The position numbers were made by a program, and so were the translations under genes. Positions 1-8,874 of a DNA stretch of 31,744 nt are shown in pieces. The stretch's first letter is position 1. Every line of letters begins with the position of its first letter. The notes under the pieces are model-generated. The model was given only the letters and a program-made list of their open reading frames with translations. It made no database searches and had not been told where the DNA came from. Source of the DNA: Phoronis ovalis (Eukaryota; Phoronida; Phoronidae); contig JAOXYB010026512.1 in the NCBI GenBank assembly GCA_028565635.1, positions 1-31,744 on the forward strand, given 5' to 3'.

Positions 1-300
1 TTTTTTTTATTAAATTTTTTTAAGTAATTTTTTTTAAAATTTCTTTAATTAATTTTTAAATTTTTTTTTTTTTTGTTTAATAAATTTTTTAATTAATTTT
101 TTTCAAATTGAAAATTTATTAAAAATTATTAAATTTATCAACAAAAAAACTTTAAAAAAATTTATTTCAAAAAAAATTAACAAAATTTTAAAAATTAATC
201 AAAAAAATTATTAAAAAATTGAAAAAAATGTATTCAAAAAATTGAAAAAAAATAATTAAGGAAAATTTAAAAAATCAAAAAAAAAAATCAAAAAAAATTC
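1..300. repeat. A/T low-complexity block with T-to-A strand switch
   Basis: Nearly pure A/T sequence. Roughly the first 110 bases are T-rich runs, and from about 120 to 300 the strand becomes A-rich. The two halves are loosely complementary, so the block could fold back on itself or be a decayed inverted low-complexity insertion. No coding signal is present. An assembly artefact at the contig edge is an alternative. Confidence 0.7.
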
Positions 301-324
301 ATCTGCAGATGGTTTCTAGCATAT

Positions 325-420
325 ATCTGCTATCAGCTATCTGCTAACTTGACGTTTTCATCTGCTATCTGCTAACTTGACGTTTTCATCTGCTATATGC
401 TATCTGCTAACTTGATGTTC
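325..420. repeat. Minisatellite, three units of about 28-35 bp
   Basis: Three tandem units each contain the core atctgctaacttgacgtttt. The unit at 360-387 is 28 bp. The units at 325-359 and 388-420 are lengthened by extra copies of a tatctgc/tatatgc submotif. The array lies about 100 bp upstream of the GPCR splice acceptor, probably inside a 5' intron. Confidence 0.8.
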
Positions 421-494
421 CTAGAATGATGGCCTATTTATAGTTCATGTCATATTTCATAGTTCACCTTGCTATATGCTCTATTTGCGAACAC

Positions 495-520
495 ACTAAT
501 TTGTTTTTTGTCTTTTTCAG
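495..520 (+). promoter_or_regulatory. Splice acceptor (branch point, pyrimidine tract, AG) before GPCR coding exon
   Basis: A ctaat branch-point-like motif at 496-500 is followed by an almost uninterrupted pyrimidine tract ending in cag at 518-520. This indicates that the GPCR coding exon begins at 521 and that a non-coding 5' exon lies upstream, outside or in the left edge of the window. It also argues that the upstream in-frame ATG at 447 is intronic. Confidence 0.7.
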
Positions 521-551
521 AAAAAAAACATTGAGACTCCGGGCTGTAGCC

Positions 552-1730
552 ATGGCGGCTATTAACAATTCATTGGACACTGATTTATGCATTTACGAAG
601 AACTAGAGCTTGTTATTGGCAAGATACTGATTCCTTCACTCTGTATAGTCGGCGTGATTGGAAACGTGCTAAACATTACTATTCTTACAAGACATCACTT
701 AAAAAGTCGGATGGATTCGTTGGAGAAATCATCATACATAGGCTTAATAGCACTGGCCATATCGGATTTGATGTACTGCCTCACTATTCCATACAGAAAG
801 TTTATCCCTAAAACATTTTCTTCTAAAGATCTCCCATTCTACTACATGTTATACGGGGACGTACTAACAAGCACATTTGTCATGTCTAGTACTTGGTTAA
901 CTGTGGTCATGGCAGTTGCCCGCTATTTTGCTGTTAGCCGACCATTTCGTGCTCGCCGCATACTAAGCGTTCGTTGCATGCTATTTAGCATAATTCTTGT
1001 TTTCATAATATCAACAATTTTTAATGTACCAAAAAGATGGGAGCAAGCTAGTTTTAGTGTAACTGACAGTGATAACCTTACACGATATTTTATATTCCCA
1101 GGACCACTCGAGGTTCATGCAAACGAGAAACTTCCTCTATTTGGTAACGTTTACAGAATTTTAAGGGCAGTCTGTGGAAACTTTATACCACTGCTTATAC
1201 TAATAATGTGCAACGTTGGTTTAATGCGTAATCTTAGAAGAGCACAAGAGCAAAGGGAATATTTATCAGCTCATAGAGGAAAGCACCAACAAAAGAAACA
1301 TGTCGAATCGATGAGACAAGATAGCAAACGACTTACTCTGACATTGGTTATAATAATTATTATGTTTTTCATTTTAGTAGCACCACATGAAATTGTTATG
1401 TTTATTCTGAGAAGAACGAATGAAACTAAATCTGAACCCGAATTTTTCATACCAGACGAGATATTGAGATTGTGTTTGGTAGTCAATTTTTCAACAAACT
1501 TCGTTTTATATTGTGCTGTTAATCGCATATTTAGGAATGTTCTTCGGTCATGGATAAAGTTCTGTACACCACGATGTTTTCATGATGCGCACGCACACCG
1601 AGGGTGCTTCATATCACCATCACCAAACAATAACAATGGCATTCCAATGTCTGAGTTGCCAGGAATCGATGGAATGGTAACTGAAATCCAGGCACTAGCT
1701 CCTGACTCCAGGAAACAAAGCTTAGTTTGA
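552..1730 (+). CDS. Class A (rhodopsin-like) GPCR, FMRFamide-receptor-like peptide receptor
   Basis: A 392-residue seven-transmembrane receptor in one coding exon, probably at the plasma membrane and binding a neuropeptide. The ATG at 552 is chosen because it follows the acceptor at 520 and has a good context (gtagccATGG). TM1 carries GN (residues 37-38) and TM2 carries ISD (D72). TM3 ends in A-R-Y (123-125) instead of DRY, followed by FAVSRPFRAR, the VAVCHP-like stretch of FMRFamide-type receptors. TM6 has proline 278 but valine where the usual CWxP tryptophan would be. TM7 ends in NFVLY (316-320) in place of NPxxY, a form also seen in FMRFamide receptors. N-glycosylation sequons are at N5 and N175. 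C338 and C342 in the tail may be palmitoylated. I see no clear cysteine at the usual top-of-TM3 position. The family is secure, but the ligand is inferred only by resemblance and could be another peptide. Confidence 0.93.
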   Translation: MAAINNSLDTDLCIYEELELVIGKILIPSLCIVGVIGNVLNITILTRHHLKSRMDSLEKSSYIGLIALAISDLMYCLTIPYRKFIPKTFSSKDLPFYYMLYGDVLTSTFVMSSTWLTVVMAVARYFAVSRPFRARRILSVRCMLFSIILVFIISTIFNVPKRWEQASFSVTDSDNLTRYFIFPGPLEVHANEKLPLFGNVYRILRAVCGNFIPLLILIMCNVGLMRNLRRAQEQREYLSAHRGKHQQKKHVESMRQDSKRLTLTLVIIIIMFFILVAPHEIVMFILRRTNETKSEPEFFIPDEILRLCLVVNFSTNFVLYCAVNRIFRNVLRSWIKFCTPRCFHDAHAHRGCFISPSPNNNNGIPMSELPGIDGMVTEIQALAPDSRKQSLV

Positions 1731-1992
1731 GCTTATTTAATCTTACTGTTTAAATCATTTGATAAATCTGTAGAATTGTTTTGATTTTTTTATCAATCGC
1801 TAAAATCTGGATGCCCAAGCTAAGAGATCTAGAGGCATGGTAGTTTTTCTATAGTCGAGCTTGACACCAGCAAAGCAGGCACTAATATTATGGACGGTTC
1901 GTAGAAAGAAAGCTGTTGGAATCCAGTCAGGCGTACACATATAATTATATAGACTGACATCAGTCATTAGAAACATTGATTAGAAGTTTTTT

Positions 1993-2045
1993 AATAAATG
2001 CATTATAGTACTATTAAAAATACATAAAACAGTTGCTAGAATAAA
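1993..2045 (+). terminator. Candidate polyadenylation signals of the GPCR gene
   Basis: AATAAA hexamers occur at 1993-1998 and 2040-2045, 263 and 310 bases after the stop codon. This is a plausible 3' UTR length. Assignment rests on position and motif only. Confidence 0.5.
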
Positions 2046-3938
2046 CTGGTATTAGCTCTCTGCAATTTTGTTTATAATGCACTATCATATGTTTATGTGG
2101 TCTACTGTATGTTTATGCTTTATATATGTTTCTAACGACGGCTGTGTAAAGCTAGGAGTGCCATATATTTTTCTCCTTGAAATTCAAAGCTGCCAGATTA
2201 TTTTGTCTTTTACATTAAATTTTTAGACAAATTTTTTAAATGACTTTTTAGGAAAATTATTTTTTAGAATTTTTTTTTCACATTATCTTAAATTACAGAG
2301 CCACCTAACATTAGTCTAGTGTACACATAGCATTTCTTTTAAATCGAAATGTTAATTTTTTTACTTCGACTTATATTTGGGATTCTTTACCGTTTCTAGC
2401 TTTTTAAAGGCATTCTTTATCAGAACCACTAAAGCCCCCGAGGGCCACTCAAAAAATAAAAGGTGGGTAATCATGCTCGTTAATGGCCTCAAAAAAGCCT
2501 CTAAACAAGTGGTTAAGCTCTTAAGGAGGGTCGAAAAAAGCTCATTCCATAATTGGTATCCTATCCCAGACTAAATGTTTTGACTTAAACAAAATAAAAA
2601 CAGCGGAGATTTTAAATAGGACCTCTGCCGAAATTGGTGCCCTATCCAAAACGGAAATAATTCGAACAGCAGAAAAAACAAGACTCTCATCGACCCTAAG
2701 GAAGACTGGTCATGCCATGTAGTTGATTTTCTACCCTTAATGCGTAACGCGTATTACAAAAAAACACACAAAGGCTAGCTAAAAATGTTTAGTAATAACA
2801 ATTTACGAACTTCTTGATGAAACTGGCCAGACACGTTTTTTTATTTCTGGTTTCAATCTTAAGTTTATAATTTGGGAATATTCAATGGTGTAGGCGTACA
2901 TAAATTACAAAATATTATGGATTTGACTTTCTTTTAATTTTAGATCTGCTTAAAATTTTCAGCATTCGGATAATTCTTTAACAGTTGAATAATGCTATTG
3001 CTCGACTTCGGAACAGTCGCATCTTCAGATGGAGCTCAGATCAGTGTTTATATTTATTGATGTTTCTCTTTGTACGTGTTCCAGTATATATAGTTTTCAG
3101 TTTTTTTAAGTTACATATCTCATTCTGTGGCCTAACCTTTCCATTTTAACTGAACATGGTGATGATTTCAGTAAGATAGTTTCTAAAAAATTCTTTTGTG
3201 CTATCTTGTGTATCTGATACTATTACAAGAAATATATAAAAAATATAACTCGCAAATAAAATGGATGATTTTTTAATTGACATTGAAGTTTGTTTATCAC
3301 AGTAAAATTTTGGGTTGCATGTAAATAAGAATGTTTCTATATTCAAAATCGGTTCGCGGTTGTTTCCCGGTTGATTTTTATCTGATCATCTGTTAAATAA
3401 GTTTTAACTGTAAACACGTCATTTGCTAACAGTAGAGGAGATTTCGGGTCACCACGGCCGCCGCGACCATTGTTTACAGGACCATCCGCTAGTATTGTCG
3501 ATGCTTTTGTTGGATGTTTAATTGTTTTGTTTACAAAAACAACATCCTATGTCAGAGTGTTCGCCACAAGTAACAAGTAAGTAACAATAAGTCCGGACCA
3601 GTTTGCGGGCAGATTGCCCCGTTTTTGCGTCTTGCCGTCGTTCTCCGGGTTAAAGTTGGCTTCTTGCCACTCGCCTTGTACGTGACAGTTAGTATCACTG
3701 GCACCACCTATTGGGAATACCAAGAACTAACAAAGCAAAAGCATTTTATTTACCGTTTAGTAAAATATTTTTTTCTTTTACAAATACGTAGATACTCTTT
3801 TTCCCCTTTTCCTCAACGGAAAATACTAATGTCACTGAAACTTTATATCGGGAATGAATAACTAGGTAAGTAGCGGACTTTAGATAGAAAAGAAAGTCAA
3901 CATGAGGCTTTTATTTGAAGATTTCAATTAGAAGTAAA
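2046..3938. other. Intergenic stretch, no convincing gene
   Basis: No conserved reading frame was found. A degenerate internal repeat with an 81-base offset is visible: aattggtatcctatccca near 2551 and aattggtgccctatccaa near 2632. It sits within a locally G+C-richer patch at 2410-2700 that contains a small hairpin, gcccccgagggc. Another G+C-richer patch with several CpGs lies at about 3435-3680 and includes a consensus donor GTAAGT near 3577 on the + strand. That could be a non-coding first exon or a promoter, but no product can be assigned. Confidence 0.5.
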
Positions 3939-4171
3939 ATGGCGTCTAGCCACGGAGTGGAAGAAAGATTCACGTGTATCTTGTTCTGCTCCAACGTGCA
4001 TAATTCAACGGGACAGAAGATGTACATTTATCATTTCATAAATAACCCGTTGATAAAGAATTAAGAGAACAATGGATTAGTAAAATTACATACGATCCTG
4101 GGTCAAATTCGGTGGAAGACGAATACTGTACTGTTTACACCGGTTTACAATTAAGCAGCTTGAGAATTTGA
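3939..4171 (+). pseudogene. THAP-type zinc-finger domain remnant, frameshifted
   Basis: An ATG at 3939 opens a 41-codon frame that stops at 4062-4064. The alignment to a THAP (C2CH) DNA-binding domain continues in another frame from 4061 to a stop at 4169-4171. Frame one gives C13-x3-C17-S-N, then G-Q-K-M-Y-I-Y-H-F and N-P-L. Frame two gives L-R-E-Q-W-I-S-K-I, then D-P-G-S-N, then E-Y-C-T-V-Y. These match the THAP layout: first C pair, F/Y-H-x-F, invariant W, and a late C-x2-H pair. In the last pair the histidine is replaced by tyrosine. The frame break, the lost histidine and the absence of a downstream protein suggest a dead THAP gene or a transposon-derived copy. A missed tiny intron or a sequencing indel could restore the frame but not the histidine. 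Confidence 0.7.
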
Positions 4172-7158
4172 CTGAGTCATGTGATGATCAGTAGCATTAT
4201 AATCATACTTTATTATTATTATTGCATAATTTTATCATAATGCTTTATTAGTATTGTATAATTTTGTCATAAAATATTATGTAATTTCATTAATACTAAT
4301 AATTAATAGCGTGATCGTGTGGGGTCAAGATGATGGCTCCATCAAGTACCTGTGAATAGTTCAACGCTGTATTTGTAAAATATTACATAATTACATTAAT
4401 CCAATTTTAATTACAAATGTCAATTGCCAAATCTTTATGATGATATACATTTAATAAAACATATAATATACTTTAGACAGTAATTATTTCAGTGTTCGTT
4501 TTTATCCACGAATTTCACGCTATTTCAAGACAAAATACAAGATAGTTCAATGTATCATCATATGTCCAATGCTCCATCTGGTCAGGTAAGAGAATATTTG
4601 TCTCTTGATTTGAATCGATCTCTATTAAATGTCATCCTTCAGGGGTATTCATTCACTCGCTCCAAAAACAACATCCCTATCACCATAGGTGATCTTGTTT
4701 ATAGCCCTAGTTGTTTTTATACAAGAATAGTGAAACTTGGTGTAGGTCAGTTAAATTATTATCTTTTGTTGGATTGTGTAAAAAAAATATTTAATTAAAC
4801 ATTGTCCCAGACAGTACCCCCTGGCGGTGACTTTATTACAAGAGAACATGTTGGCCTCGACATACATGTATAGCCTAGAAATAAATTTTAGCCCAGATGT
4901 TGACGGCTTTCTGCAGTGAAAATTACAGCATCAATTGGAAGATAATAATTTAATTAATCTATTTCAGCCAACTTAATGTACAAAATGCATTAATTTACTT
5001 TCTTTAAAAAATTTAGCAACATATATGCAATAAAAAAACAGATCAGTACAATAGGCACCATGATTACAAACATCAAACACTGCCGTTATAAAATTGGCAT
5101 CTAGGCTAGCTTCTATAAAGTATACAAAACCAGAGGTACAAAAGGGTTATAGTCACAGAAATAAACCGAACAAGAAAGGCCTTCAAAAAAGACAGGTATG
5201 ATGAAGTCTTTGGACGAAATAGCATTCTATGTATACATATTCAGGCTAATTATAACTCTACAAACATCTATATATAATTAAAGGTAATTAAGGTATACAT
5301 AGCATTTGAAAAACATATTCCAGACTTATGATAAAACTAAGCTGCATGAGCAACATACATATGTATACACGAAATACTTTAATAACCTGTGCGTTGTTTG
5401 TGCACAAGCTAGGGTTAATGTAAAATACCTAATTTTTACATAATTTTGGCTGTTTAGTGAATGAAACCAAATACACTCAATCCATTTTTCATTATTTATA
5501 TGCCAGTTTGTAATTGTTGGTAACCGCATTGAACTTAATGTACAAATAATTTCCTTTAGCAAGGTCTTAATACAAAAGGCAAGAATACATTTGTACATGA
5601 AACAAATGCAAGGGCAGCACCAATTATTTTCAGATATAGAAGCAAAATGAAAACACTCTAAATTGAATCTCTATATAAGTTGCTGCAAAATAGTTTTAAA
5701 ATCTTATGTTGGTGAACTAAAATTACGCTCTATCAATTTTACATACTCCAGTATAACAATCAGACATGGTTTGACAAAATTCGAGGTTTCGTGCAACATA
5801 GAACTCAAACAATCTTATAACATGTTCCTCATATTATTCAGTATTATCTCTCTATACGTGATTCAATGATTTCGCACCATCCATGAAAATTTGCTACTTT
5901 TCAGTCTTCAACTTTTGTCTTTGTAATTTTTAAGCATATAATTGCCAGATTAGGACATCAAACAAAAGTAGAATTATCTCCTTTTTTGCCGAATGGTAGA
6001 ACTACTCGTTTATAAAATTTGTCGTTTTTGCATTGATCAGCAAAGCCAATGTTATGTGCGTTAGTTGCTGACCAAAATCAACATTATTCGTATCAACTCT
6101 TTGTGTTTCCAAGTCGTTGTTACCACTTAAAGATCATGAACGTGCTTCCAGAATTGTTTGTACAAATTTAGTATTACTATTCGTTTGATACTGGATAATA
6201 AAGAATCGAATTTTTGCAGTAACTTCGGGAAAAATAAAATAATATCTAGAACAGAAATATCAAAGAGAGAATGGTAATGAACGGCAAAAAAAACGCAAAA
6301 AGTTTCTTGTTAAAAAATGTTGATGGAAATTTAACATGGAAAACAGCAGTTCCAGGCTTTCTCACCAGGTGGATTTTGTGATTTACCTGGTAACAAAGCA
6401 GTTTTGCAGAATAAAAAAGACCGCCCAGACTTTTAGCATTGTTTTAAGAAAAATTGTGTACTGGAAACAAATTTATTGGATTTATGCATCTGAGGCCTAT
6501 ACATAGCTTTCACTATGATGTAGGTGTTTTGGAGTATACTTTTTCTGAAAATCCGATTATTTATCCATTATGAAACACATTGCATGCTAAATTTACACCT
6601 TTACTTATAAACTTCCAATAATCTACCAATTATGTCTTGATTGAATCGTCTTTAAGGTCGCACACCGGTTACATAAATAGTGCTTTAATGGCACGGCATA
6701 GCGAAATCTTTAAAAAAAATCATTGTGCACAAAAATGGTCCCCGTGGGTCCCTAATAGTACAATGTGAGCAAATAGGCACGAAATTAGTCAAGATAAGTT
6801 TTTTTACTACGAGAAATGGCGGTTCTCGCTAATGTTTGTTGACGACTAATCACCAGGCTGGATATAGGATTCTTGCGCTCGGACTACTTCATCGTTTCTC
6901 GCTAGTTGTCGCGGACAAGTTTCTAAACAATAAGGTATCTTTTTAACAAATCGATCATGCTGGTGTAAATTGAATGCATTTGTAATTTAGAAGATGAGGA
7001 TAAAGAATCTTTAATAGGTTCTCCAAAAGATTTTTGATTTGGCGAAGTTCCACGATTGTTCATTAGTTTGGACGGGATGTGAATAACCGGTGAGCTACCT
7101 TACATCGTCTTTCAAGTTTTACCTCAACCTTTAACAATGGCCATCAGCGTATGATATT
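4172..7158. other. Intergenic, A+T-rich; one MITE-like piece and one possible non-coding exon
   Basis: No protein family is recognisable. At about 4200-4470 there are near-repeated ttattatta/cataatttt motifs. At 6651-6760 a piece beginning tttaaggtcgcacaccgg resembles both ends of an element in MFSD9 intron 3. A G+C-richer patch at about 6805-6935 contains ATGGCG at 6816 with only eight codons, then ends in a donor-like aataag/gtatct. It could be a non-coding first exon, but nothing links it to a gene. Confidence 0.5.
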
Positions 7159-8874
7159 TTAACAAAATAATTTGCACAAAGATTTAGCGCATGAATTGTC
7201 TATCGAGCACCACCCGTTTGATCCGTTACAAAGATCAAATTTTATGCCGTTATTTTGACAGATGGATTGACATGTTGATGGCGGACATCCAAAGCCAAGG
7301 GTTAACTCGGGACAATTGGGACAAAAACCATTAAATGTTCGTTTTTTTATATTTGATTGACTAACTGAGTTAACAAAATTTGTCGTTTTTAGATCGCCCA
7401 AAATATGCAATAACTTAATGATATTATTTTTGTGAGTCGTTTTTGCTTCCAATTGCCTGCTAACACATATCTTGCAAACATCAGTCATAGCTCCAGAAGG
7501 GTTTCTACACAGTCCACAAACTTCTGTCCAGTACGTGCTACGACGTTTTAAGTTATACTTTGATGCTGTTCTTTCTAGAGGCAGTGATTCTGAAGCAAAG
7601 AGAGCAAAGGTTAGTTACACTGTACACATGCGAAACGACGGCCATGTCGTGACAATGATATTATACAGGAGGGTGTAGAAGCAGCCCAAACTTGAAAGTC
7701 CAAGTCACGATTAGAGCGATTAATTCAGGAAAATAGTAACAGCTTTTCAAGTGTGATTATCATAGTGTATATTAAACAATAAATTAACAACACATCAGAG
7801 GGATATATTCCCAGATGTATCACTGGATACATATCCCTGAGAGTTCAACGAATAAATTGTCTGGTGAAATGTTTAGCAATTTAAAAGTCAATTATCGCTT
7901 TATCATTATTTCACCGAATAAAAGACATCCCTACGATTCGCGTAGTGATATTATATAATATTATGTTGAACAAATTTAACTTTCTTTCCTCCTTAACATA
8001 TATAAAGTATCATATGATCTTCAAAAGACTATTAAAATGTGATAAAATCAAAAGAAAAGAGAAAGGGAAAGGGAAAGAATGCAATGAAAGAAATTCCCAG
8101 GGACGATAGAGTTCCACTGGTCTGAAAACTACCAAATGGTTTTTGGTCAATAATCGTTAGATGCAATGAATTTATTTTAGGACCTAAACAATTTTAGCTA
8201 GAAGCTAGAAATATATTCCTAGGACCCAGAAAATTGTAGGACATAGACATTTCTCGGGGCTAAAACATTGCAGACGCCAGAAACTTCTAGGAGCTACACT
8301 TTTTAGACACTAGAACCTTCTAGGAACTACAGCCGAGCGTCGATGTGGCCAGGCCAGAGATCAAAAGCTAACTGACCTAACATGGTATATATTAGCTAAA
8401 TCACAGTGTAGAAAATAGTTTATTTCATGCATAACGTTGTAAAATAAATAACTTGATAAATATTTCATCTAGAAATTATTTAAAAAATAGATATGTCTTA
8501 ATGCAATGAATGCTAAACTAACCCAGAAATCTCACATTTCTCACAATTAACATCCCCTGGTGATCGAGACTTGGCAGAAATGGAACAACATATAATTAAA
8601 AGTGCATATAATAATTAAGCAACAACGGCTTCTTATAGTCATGTATAGTAGAAAGGGGACTACATCGGGGTTACACGTACTAATAAAACAAAAATACAGC
8701 GAGACAACATCTGAATTGCTACCTGTGACGTCTTTTAACATGCAAGTAAATGTGGCCGCTAATAAAAGTACTCGGTAACTCCTGAAAGAAAATGTATGTG
8801 AAAAGATTATCAATCAAGAACGATTATTATCTATGAACAGCGAATTGAAGTATATGCCTGTAGTGACACCTCAT
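7159..8874 (-). CDS. Candidate secreted cysteine-rich precursor (three exons), unknown family
   Basis: Reconstructed on the - strand as exons 8874-8870 (ATG AG), 8781-8723 and 7589-7159, 164 residues in total. Exon 2 follows a strong acceptor (cattttctttcag) and encodes a hydrophobic signal-peptide-like run (SYRVLLLAATFTCML). It ends in phase 1 at ACAG/GTAGCA, exactly matching the phase-1 acceptor (ctctctttgcttcag) of exon 3. Exon 3 encodes 142 residues to a TAA and carries 14 cysteines. These form a C-x2-C-x10-C-x2-C block (C24, C27, C38, C41 of the exon) and a C-terminal block of ten cysteines (C89-C142). Basic sites KRR (14-16) and KKR (81-83) precede the two blocks, as in processed prohormones. 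No family is recognised. It may be a secreted peptide precursor, hormone-like or defence-like. The 5-nt first coding exon with an 88-nt intron is the weakest part; the true start may lie elsewhere. Confidence 0.55.
8041..8092 (+). repeat. Purine-rich tract
   Basis: An AG-only-like run (aaaagagaaagggaaagggaa) lies inside the large intron of the candidate cysteine-rich gene. It is simple-sequence DNA with no coding value. Confidence 0.6.
8175..8335. repeat. Degenerate tandem repeat built on ctaga/ctagga words
   Basis: Decayed units of roughly 25-35 bases alternate the words tagga(c/g)c(t/c)a, ctagaa and ttctagga(g/a)ct. The best-preserved pair is ttctaggagctaca near 8287 and ttctaggaactaca near 8318. 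The repeat lies in the intron of the candidate cysteine-rich gene. Confidence 0.55.

Noticed and set aside
447-551. N-terminal extension of the GPCR from the ATG at 447
   Set aside because: The extension reads through a polypyrimidine tract and acceptor ending at 520. The ATG at 552 has the better context and gives a normal receptor length.
4550-4798. 82-codon plus-strand open frame
   Set aside because: There is no recognisable domain or conservation cue, and composition alone could leave it open.
5326-5598. 90-codon minus-strand open frame
   Set aside because: It has no domain, no splice context and an A+T-driven residue mix. The length is within chance for this composition.
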